From: Caulobacteraceae bacterium
GTDB taxonomy: Bacteria > Pseudomonadota > Alphaproteobacteria > Caulobacterales > Caulobacteraceae
NCBI GenBank assembly: GCA_020852035.1
Contig: JADZBR010000312.1
Span: 1 to 20,794 of the forward strand
Length of the DNA: 20,794 nt
Direction of reading: 5' to 3'
Shown: piece by piece, positions 15,536-20,794 of the stretch
Position numbering within the stretch: position 1 is the stretch's first letter
Layout of the letters: each line of letters begins with the position of its first letter
Position numbers and translations under genes: made by a program
The notes under the pieces: model-generated
Told to the model about the DNA's origin: nothing
The model's database searches: none
The model's input: the letters and a program-made list of their open reading frames with translations, nothing else

Positions 15536-16812
15536 CAGCCCCAGACCACCGGCAGGCCGGTCGGCATGCGATAGAGCAGCCCCGTCAGCTGCGGCTCGGG
15601 AACGTCCGGGTCGAAGCGCAGGTTCGGCAGGCGGTCCAGCAGCGCGTTCAGCGCGCTCCGCAGCTCCATCCGCGCCACCTGGCCGCCGACGCAGAAGTGC
15701 GCGCCGAAGCTGAAGGCTAGGTTGGGCTGCTGGGCCCGGAACGGGTCGAACTCGTCGGCCCGCTCGAACCGCGCCGGGTCGCGGTTGGCCGCGGCGATGC
15801 CGGGCTCGACCAGCGCGCCCTTGGGGATCTTCACCCCTTCGATCTCGGCATCGGCGGTGGCGAGGCGGAAGGGGGCGGTCAGCACCGGCCCATTCCAGCG
15901 CAACGCCTCCTCGATGACCAGCGGAACCAGGTCGCGGTCGGCGTAGAGCCGGGCCATCAGCTCGGGCCGCTGCAGCAGCGTCACCAGGATGATCCCGAGG
16001 CTGCGGTAGGTGGTCCCCGCCCCGGCCGGCAGAAGGTTGCAGACCAGCCCCAGGATCTGTTCCTCGGTGATCTTGCGCGCGGCGCCGTCCTCCCTGATCT
16101 CGCTGTCGATCAAGAGGCTGATCAGGTCGTCCTTCGGCGCCACGCGGCGGGCGGCGATCACCCGGCGCATGTAGTCCTCGACCTGATGGCGCGCCGCGCG
16201 CGCCTCTTCGGCCGGCGCGGCGCCGATCTGCAGCTTGGCGGCCAGTTCGTGGAAGTGGTCCAGGTCCTCGCGCGCCACGCCCAGGGTCATGGCGATGACG
16301 AACACCGGAAAGCGCGCGCAGTAGTCGAAGTAGAGCTCGGCCCGGCCGTCGCCCTCGAAGCCGTCGATCAGCTCGCCCAGCCTCGGCTTCACCCAGGACG
16401 TCCAGAGGCCCATCGCCTTCTTGCCGAACGCCGGCTGCACCAGCAGGCGGAACTGGCGATGCTCGGGGTCGTCCGCCCCCATCAGCGAGACCGGCCCGAA
16501 GACGTCCTCGGTCATCCGCCGGATGCCGGCGTTGGAAAAGGTGGCGTTGTCGCGCAGCACCGCCTCGGTGGCCGCGTAGGTCAGGGTCGAGAACCGCTCG
16601 GCGTCCGGCCAGGCCGCCGCCATCGGGTCCGGCAGGCCGAACATTCCGAAGAAGGAATCGTGCGCCACCGGCGTCTCGGCCCGGCGCTCGGCGATCAGCG
16701 GATAGGGGTCGTCCACCGAGCCCGCACCGGTGCGGTGGGTGGTCTCGCGCTCCCAGTCGTAGCGGCCGACGCCAGCCTCCGAAGCGGACTCCGCCTGGTC
16801 TTTCAAGGTCAT
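15535..16812 (-). CDS. Cytochrome P450 lacking the usual I-helix acid
   Basis: A 425-residue soluble bacterial P450 with no membrane anchor. ExxR is E302-A-L-R305, and the heme loop FSFGAHFCVGG places the thiolate at Cys374. The I-helix, normally AGx(D/E)TT, reads AGAGTT at 263-268, so Gly266 replaces the acid that helps deliver protons for oxygen activation. The codon is GGG, one change from GAG. The enzyme would hydroxylate a hydrophobic substrate with electrons from the adjacent ferredoxin. The ATG at 16812 overlaps the ferredoxin stop (ATGA). No ferredoxin reductase is in the window. The CYP family cannot be assigned by eye. The gene is otherwise intact, so it is likely functional but perhaps with altered chemistry. 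Confidence 0.95.
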   Translation of the reverse strand: MTLKDQAESASEAGVGRYDWERETTHRTGAGSVDDPYPLIAERRAETPVAHDSFFGMFGLPDPMAAAWPDAERFSTLTYAATEAVLRDNATFSNAGIRRMTEDVFGPVSLMGADDPEHRQFRLLVQPAFGKKAMGLWTSWVKPRLGELIDGFEGDGRAELYFDYCARFPVFVIAMTLGVAREDLDHFHELAAKLQIGAAPAEEARAARHQVEDYMRRVIAARRVAPKDDLISLLIDSEIREDGAARKITEEQILGLVCNLLPAGAGTTYRSLGIILVTLLQRPELMARLYADRDLVPLVIEEALRWNGPVLTAPFRLATADAEIEGVKIPKGALVEPGIAAANRDPARFERADEFDPFRAQQPNLAFSFGAHFCVGGQVARMELRSALNALLDRLPNLRFDPDVPEPQLTGLLYRMPTGLPVVWG

Positions 16813-17030
16813 GGCTCCACGGCCTCCACTGTAATCGCCGAGGCCGGACAATTGCGGGCGGCTTCGCGCACCGCGGCTTCGGAATCGGTAGAGCCGGCCA
16901 GCAGGGTCACCAGGCCCTCCCCGTCGGTCTCAAACGTATTGGGCGCGATGTAGGTGCAGAACTCGCTGCAGACGCACCGCATCCGGTCGACCCGCACGCG
17001 CACGGCGCCGATCACCTGTTCGACGCTCAT
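16809..17030 (-). CDS. Small 3Fe-4S-type ferredoxin for the P450
   Basis: A 73-residue ferredoxin. The motif is C19-V-C21-S-E-F-C25, then C61-P, which fits CxxxxxC(x)nCP of P450-partner 3Fe-4S ferredoxins. The fourth cluster position is Ser22 in place of Cys, and an extra Cys21 is unusual and could change cluster type. It would carry electrons from a reductase to the P450 encoded next. The ATG at 17030 overlaps the hydrolase stop and its own stop overlaps the P450 start, both as ATGA. Many small ferredoxins of this type are specific to their P450. Confidence 0.92.
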   Translation of the reverse strand: MSVEQVIGAVRVRVDRMRCVCSEFCTYIAPNTFETDGEGLVTLLAGSTDSEAAVREAARNCPASAITVEAVEP

Positions 17031-17815
17031 CCGCCCCGCTCCTCTTCGGCCGAAGCCAGGAAGGCCGACACGGCCTCGGCGAAGGCGTCGGGCCGGTCGA
17101 TGGTGAGGAAATGGCCGGCGTCGGCGATGACCTCGACCCGCAGGCCAAGCAGCGCCTCGCGCACGGAAGGCGCCATGTCGACGGTCGGCCCGGACTGGCC
17201 GAACAGCATCAGGCCCGGCGTGCGCAGCGCCGCCAGCGCGGCGATCACGTCGAAGTCGCGGATCGCGGCCATCACCTCGATCAGGCCCCGGGCGCCGACG
17301 CGGGAACGGTCCTGGTTCCAGCGCCCGACCCGCAGGTCGGTCACCTGCGAGACGAAGCGCAGCTGCACCTCCTCGCGGCTCTGCACCGGCTGGCCGAACA
17401 GCTGCTCCACCCGCGGCCAGGCCGCGTCCCACCAGGCCCGGGTGCGATACTGCACCTCGGCCAGCACCACCGCGCGCACGTCCGGCCGGGCGTTGGCGCA
17501 GGCCAGCGCGATCATCGCCCCCACCGAGGTCCCGGCCAGGGCGGGCGCCTTCAGGCCCAGCCCGTCGATCAGCTCGCCGAGCGCCGCGGCATAGCCGGCG
17601 ATCGACGGCGGCCCGGCCAGGTCGTCGGAGGCGCCGTGCCCCGGCATGTCCCAGGCCACCACGTCGAAGCGTCGCGCCAGGTCGTCCAGCACCGGCTCGA
17701 ACTCGTGCCAGGCATGGCCGTTGCCGTGCAGCAGCACCAGCGAAGGCCCCGTCCCGCGCCGCACATAGGCGACCCGGCCAAGGCCGGTCGGCAGGTATCG
17801 CAGCTCTCCGCTCAT
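17027..17815 (-). CDS. Alpha/beta-fold hydrolase
   Basis: A 262-residue alpha/beta hydrolase. The oxyanion HG is at 30-31 (LVLLHGNGHAW), and the next strand carries DMPGHGASD. The nucleophile elbow is GTSVG at 95-99 with Ser97, and the catalytic His235 is in ADAGHFLTIDRP. The acid is probably in the region near FGQSGPTVD. The fold covers esterases, lactonases, C-C hydrolases (MhpC type) and epoxide hydrolases. In a cluster with monooxygenases it could open a lactone or cleave a ring product (inference). The ATG at 17815 overlaps the stop of the flavoprotein, so it is the second gene of the operon. Confidence 0.92.
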   Translation of the reverse strand: MSGELRYLPTGLGRVAYVRRGTGPSLVLLHGNGHAWHEFEPVLDDLARRFDVVAWDMPGHGASDDLAGPPSIAGYAAALGELIDGLGLKAPALAGTSVGAMIALACANARPDVRAVVLAEVQYRTRAWWDAAWPRVEQLFGQPVQSREEVQLRFVSQVTDLRVGRWNQDRSRVGARGLIEVMAAIRDFDVIAALAALRTPGLMLFGQSGPTVDMAPSVREALLGLRVEVIADAGHFLTIDRPDAFAEAVSAFLASAEEERGG

Positions 17816-19455
17816 CGGTTGACGCCGGCCATGTGCTGGGCGGCGCGCAGCGAGAACACCATCGAGGCCCCGATCGAGGCGCCCGCCCCCGGATAGGTGC
17901 GCCCGAACACCGAGGCGCTGGTGTTGCCGGCCGCGTAGAGGCCCGGGATCGGCATTCCCGCCGGCGTCAGCACCCGGGCGTGCTCGTCGGTGACCAGCCC
18001 GCCGGCCGTCCCGACGTCGCCCGGGTGGGCCGAGACCGCGTAGAACGGCGGCTTCTCGATCGCGCCCAGGTTCGGGTTCGGCCTGGATCGGCCGTCGCCA
18101 TAGAAGCGGTTGTAGACGGTCTCGCCGCGGTGGAAGTCGCTGTCACGGCCCGAGCGCGCCATGCCGTTGAACCGCTCGATGGTCGCCCTGAAGGTCTGCG
18201 CATCGAAATCGCACAACCGGGCCAGCGCCTCCAGGCTGTCCGCCTTCTTCATGTAGCCGCTCTCGAACCAGGCCTTGGGCGTCAGCCGCGGCGGGGTCAT
18301 GCCGAAGGCGTAGCGGTCGCGGTGGCGGCTCTCCAGGATCATCCAGCCGGGCCGGCCGAGCGCGCGCTGGCGCGCCAGCATGATCTGGCCGACCGCCATG
18401 TAGGGATCGGCCTCGTTGACGAACCGCTCGCCATTGGCGTCGACCATGATGGTGTGGGGGAAGCAGCGGTCCCAGACGTGCAGCATCGCCGACCCCGGCG
18501 GGCTGGTGCCCGGCACCCACCACGCCTCGTCCAGCAGGTCGGTCGCCGCCCCGAGGGCCTGGCCCAGCCGGATCGCATCGCCCGTGTCGTCGGCCGGGGC
18601 CATCGTCCAGTCGACCCCGGCGGGCGCCTGATGCTCGCGGCGCATCTCGGCGTCGCGGGCGAAACCGCCGGCGCTCAGCAGCACGCCGCGCTCGGCCCGG
18701 ATCGACACCAGTTTTCCATCCCGCCGCACCCGCGCGCCGACCACCGCGCCGTCCTCGGACACCAGTTCGACCAGCGGCGTCTCGCGCCAGATCGGCACGC
18801 CCTGGCGCAGCAGCGCCTCGAAGATCCGCGCGATCAGCGCCTGGCCGCGGGTCAGCAGGATGGCGCCCGAAAGCCTGGCCCGGAGCGTGCGAAGGCCCAC
18901 CCGCAGCCAGGTCATGGCCGCCTTCGGCGTGCGCGGCCCCAGCGCCAGCACCGCCACCTCCACCGAATTGGCCGGGACCACGATCGGCGCCGGCCGCAGC
19001 TCAGCGCGCGCCTCGCCCAGCCGCCGGGCGTCGAACGGCAGGGCGTGGACGGTGCGCCCCTCGGGAATCCCGCCCTCGCGCTCGGCGTAGTAGTCGGCCC
19101 ATCCGGAGTGGGCCAGCGGGATCGCATGGCGGGCCATCAGCGCCACCAGGTCATGCCCGCCGTCGATGTAGGCGTCGCGCCGCGCGGGCGTGGAGGCCGG
19201 CCCCGCCTCGCCGATCACCGCGTCCAGGTGCCGCCGGGCCTTCTCCCGGGAATCGTCGACCCCGGCGGCCTTGAGGAACGGATTGTCCAGCAGCCACAGG
19301 GTGCCGCCCGAATAGGCGGTCGCCCCGCCGACCCAGGCCGACTTCTCGACCACCAGCACGTCCAGGCCGCGGTCCCTGGCCTCCAGCGCGGCCGCCATCC
19401 CGCCGCCCGCGCCGACCACCAGCACGTCGCACCGATGGTCCCAGGTCGGCGGCAT
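17812..19455 (-). CDS. KstD-like FAD-dependent oxidoreductase (3-ketosteroid 1-dehydrogenase family)
   Basis: A 547-residue flavoprotein of the fumarate-reductase/KstD group. The FAD loop VLVVGAGGGMAAALEA is at residues 11-26, followed by VEKSAWVGGATAYSGG. Near the end GNTSASVFGRTYPGAGAS carries Tyr521 and Gly525. This Y-x3-G pair matches the spacing of the catalytic Tyr487 and Gly491 of Rhodococcus KstD1. A Tyr pair at 122-123 may be the counterpart of Tyr119. Family members remove 1,2-hydrogens next to a ring ketone. The start is ATG at 19455 with GAGGA 8 bases upstream; an in-frame TTG five codons earlier has no better site. First gene of the P450 operon, under motif site D, divergent from the second FadR-type regulator. 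Confidence 0.9.
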   Translation of the reverse strand: MPPTWDHRCDVLVVGAGGGMAAALEARDRGLDVLVVEKSAWVGGATAYSGGTLWLLDNPFLKAAGVDDSREKARRHLDAVIGEAGPASTPARRDAYIDGGHDLVALMARHAIPLAHSGWADYYAEREGGIPEGRTVHALPFDARRLGEARAELRPAPIVVPANSVEVAVLALGPRTPKAAMTWLRVGLRTLRARLSGAILLTRGQALIARIFEALLRQGVPIWRETPLVELVSEDGAVVGARVRRDGKLVSIRAERGVLLSAGGFARDAEMRREHQAPAGVDWTMAPADDTGDAIRLGQALGAATDLLDEAWWVPGTSPPGSAMLHVWDRCFPHTIMVDANGERFVNEADPYMAVGQIMLARQRALGRPGWMILESRHRDRYAFGMTPPRLTPKAWFESGYMKKADSLEALARLCDFDAQTFRATIERFNGMARSGRDSDFHRGETVYNRFYGDGRSRPNPNLGAIEKPPFYAVSAHPGDVGTAGGLVTDEHARVLTPAGMPIPGLYAAGNTSASVFGRTYPGAGASIGASMVFSLRAAQHMAGVNR

Positions 19456-19479
19456 CCAGCAAGTCCTCAATCCGTTTAT

Positions 19480-19494
19480 TTATTATACTATTAT
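19480..19494 (+). promoter_or_regulatory. Shared 15-bp motif, site D, in the flavoprotein/regulator divergent promoter
   Basis: TTATTATACTATTAT matches TTATnnnACTATTTA except the last two bases, and TTATTATA/TATTATAA (19480-19496) are near-perfect arms around a C. On the minus strand two TATAAT boxes (19495 to 19490 and 19487 to 19482) overlap it. CTGTCG (19510 to 19505) is a possible -35 for the second. The site sits 25 bases before the flavoprotein ATG and about 70 before the regulator's GTG, so one protein could control both directions. Confidence 0.6.
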
Positions 19495-19562
19495 AAGCGG
19501 CTGCCGACAGGCGGCGCAAGTTGCCCTTTGCGTCGCGGCGCAAGGTGAAGGAAAAGAGTCAC

Positions 19563-20405
19563 GTGAAGACTGAACGCTCCTCTCGATCCTCCGGGAAGCG
19601 GACCGCGGCGGACGAGAGCGCCCCGATCCGGGATGTCCAGCCCGTCGCGCGCGCGGCGCCGGCGGCGCCCAACAGGGAGATCCGCGTCCCGAAGGCGGCC
19701 GAGCTGATCGCCGAGACCCTTCGCCGGCGGATCGTGCTGGGGGAGCTGAAGGCCGGCGACGCCTTGCCCTCCGAAGCCGACATGATGGTCGAGTTCAACG
19801 TCTCGCGCGCCTCCCTGCGCGAAGCCTTCCGCGTGCTGGAGGCCGAGACGCTGATCGAGGTCAAGCGCGGCGCGCGCGGCGGCGCGCGCATCCGGCTGCC
19901 GCAGGACGAGGCGGCGGCCAAGTCCGTGGGCCTGGTGCTGCAGATGCGCGGCGCGACCCTCAGGGAGGTCCTGCAGGCGCGGCTGATCATCGAGCCGTCG
20001 CTGATGCGCGCCTTCGCCGAAACCCGCACCGACGAGGACCTGGCCGTCCTGCGCCAGCACCTGGACTGGGAAGCGGCCAATCTGGCCGAGTTCAGCACCT
20101 TCGCTCTGGCGACCGCCGAGCTGCACCGCATCCTGGTCGAGCGCGCCGGCAATGTGACCCTGGGCCTGATGCTGGGCATGCTGGACGACATCTTCCGCCG
20201 CCACGTCACCCACTTCGTGGCCCGCGCGCGCGCCGACCAGCTGGAGCTCAACAGGGCGGCCCTGGAAAGCCACAAGGTGCTCTACGGCATGCTGGAGCAG
20301 CGCAATCCCGACGGCGCCGAGGCGGCCTGGCGCTATCACATGCACCGGGTGAAGGACATCGTGCTGTCCGAGCTGGGCGGAGCCACCGTTCTCGACCTCT
20401 ACTAG
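19563..20405 (+). CDS. FadR-type GntR transcription regulator (second paralog)
   Basis: The GTG at 19563 gives 280 residues; a GTG six codons upstream is possible. About 40 charged, Pro/Ala-rich residues precede the winged helix, which begins at VPKAAELIAETLRRRI. The recognition region is FNVSRASLREAFRVLEAETLI, nearly the same as in the paralog at 6736 (SRPTLREAFRIL). The FCD domain includes VLQARLIIEPSLM, LHRILVERAGN and GMLDDIFRRHV. Identity to the paralog is about 57% over 239 ungapped positions by my own count, with the shared ending -DLY. The gene is divergent from the P450 operon, with motif site D between. Both regulators probably recognise the same operator (inference from the helix). 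Confidence 0.94.
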   Translation: MKTERSSRSSGKRTAADESAPIRDVQPVARAAPAAPNREIRVPKAAELIAETLRRRIVLGELKAGDALPSEADMMVEFNVSRASLREAFRVLEAETLIEVKRGARGGARIRLPQDEAAAKSVGLVLQMRGATLREVLQARLIIEPSLMRAFAETRTDEDLAVLRQHLDWEAANLAEFSTFALATAELHRILVERAGNVTLGLMLGMLDDIFRRHVTHFVARARADQLELNRAALESHKVLYGMLEQRNPDGAEAAWRYHMHRVKDIVLSELGGATVLDLY

Positions 20406-20466
20406 CCGCGGCGCCTGGCCACTCGCCCGGACGCGGGCCTATACGTCCGCTGAATAACAGGGATAA

Positions 20467-20481
20467 TGATAGCACCATTTA
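20467..20481 (+). promoter_or_regulatory. Shared 15-bp motif, site E, before the serine hydrolase gene
   Basis: TGATAGCACCATTTA differs from TTATnnnACTATTTA at two fixed positions. On the reverse strand it reads TAAATGGTGCTATCA, with TGGT fitting the TNGT half-site. It lies 52-66 bases before the ATG at 20533. TATGCT just downstream is a possible -10. Confidence 0.5.
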
Positions 20482-20532
20482 TGCTATGACGCCGATGAGC
20501 CGGTATGCCCGGCCGGTCGACGAGGAAACCGC

Positions 20533-20794
20533 ATGGATGCCCAGACGCAATGGACCGGCCTCGACGCCGGCCGCCTGGACCGCATCACTGAGCATTTCGA
20601 ACGCAACTACATCGGCCCGGGCAAGATCGCCGGCTGCCAGATCGCCGTGGCCCGCCACGGGCACGTCGCCTACCAGAAGAACCTCGGCATGGCCGACCGC
20701 GAGCGCGGCAAGGCGATGGCCGACGACGCCATCTTCCGCATCTACTCGATGTCCAAGCCGATCACCTCTGTGGCGCTGATGCAGCTCTACGAGC
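20533..20794 (+). CDS. Serine hydrolase of the class C beta-lactamase/esterase family, N-terminal fragment
   Basis: The first 87 residues are present, and the gene runs off the right edge. The start MDAQTQWTGLDAGRLDRI leads to GCQIAVARHGHVAYQKNLGMAD and then IYSMSKPITSVALMQLYE. SMSK at about 72-75 is the S-x-x-K nucleophile motif; the Tyr-x-Asn and later motifs are outside the window. Family members (EstB-like esterases, D-amino-acid peptidases, class C beta-lactamases) hydrolyse esters or amides. There is no signal peptide, so a cytoplasmic esterase is likelier than a resistance enzyme. The ATG at 20533 has GAGGA about 6 bases upstream and lies under motif site E. Confidence 0.88.
   Translation, partial: MDAQTQWTGLDAGRLDRITEHFERNYIGPGKIAGCQIAVARHGHVAYQKNLGMADRERGKAMADDAIFRIYSMSKPITSVALMQLYE

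Noticed and set aside
1..20794. CRISPR arrays, tRNA/rRNA genes, insertion sequences, defence or toxin-antitoxin genes
   Set aside because: No direct-repeat arrays, cloverleaf candidates, transposases or typical defence domains were found on reading both strands.
20533..20794. Antibiotic-resistance beta-lactamase
   Set aside because: The SMSK motif is shared with esterases and peptidases, no signal peptide is present and the gene sits under the catabolic motif. An esterase-like role is more likely; the missing C-terminal part prevents a firm call.

Overview
The window is GC-rich, densely coded DNA (roughly 70% G+C by eye). Its gene content is typical of an Alphaproteobacterium of the Caulobacterales or Sphingomonadales type: a TonB-dependent receptor, CaiB-type CoA-transferase, KstD-like flavoprotein, P450 with a small ferredoxin, and FadR-type regulators. 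The lineage is inferred from style and family content, not measured. No rRNA, tRNA, insertion sequence, CRISPR or phage gene was seen, and no gene-free stretch exceeds about 220 bases.

Layout, left to right. (1) 1-4165, all on the minus strand: an operon reading amidohydrolase, CoA-transferase, Gfo/Idh oxidoreductase, small SCP2-like protein, then an aldehyde dehydrogenase that runs off the left edge. (2) 4303-7536: a minus-strand TonB-dependent receptor divergent from a FadR-type regulator. (3) 7543-10366: two divergent inner-membrane transporters, one GPH/MelB-type and one MFS. (4) 10416-13830, plus strand: a ThDP-dependent enzyme, an FMN reductase, and a luciferase-like (LLM) flavin monooxygenase preceded by a 35-bp perfect palindrome. 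(5) 13837-19455, minus strand: a tightly overlapped operon of KstD-like flavoprotein, alpha/beta hydrolase, 3Fe-4S-type ferredoxin, cytochrome P450, zinc alcohol dehydrogenase and TetR regulator. (6) 19563-20794: a second FadR-type regulator, then the start of a serine hydrolase of the beta-lactamase/esterase class.

The parts look like one catabolic locus for a hydrophobic, probably cyclic compound such as a steroid or terpenoid (inference). The receptor and transporters would bring the substrate in. The P450/ferredoxin, dehydrogenase, LLM monooxygenase/flavin reductase and hydrolase match a hydroxylate, oxidise, Baeyer-Villiger, hydrolyse sequence like that of camphor. The KstD-like enzyme would desaturate a cyclic ketone. 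The CoA-transferase, ThDP lyase-like enzyme and aldehyde dehydrogenase would handle the fragments.

The most striking non-coding signal is a 15-bp motif, TTATnnnACTATTTA (reverse TAAATnGTnnnATAA). I find it in six AT-rich islands, in front of nearly every transcription unit. It resembles half of the TNGTNNNACNA operator of FadR-type GntR regulators, and two paralogous regulators of that type (about 57% identical by hand count) lie in the window. The LLM gene alone has a different operator, the palindrome, which the TetR protein encoded about 1 kb away could bind.
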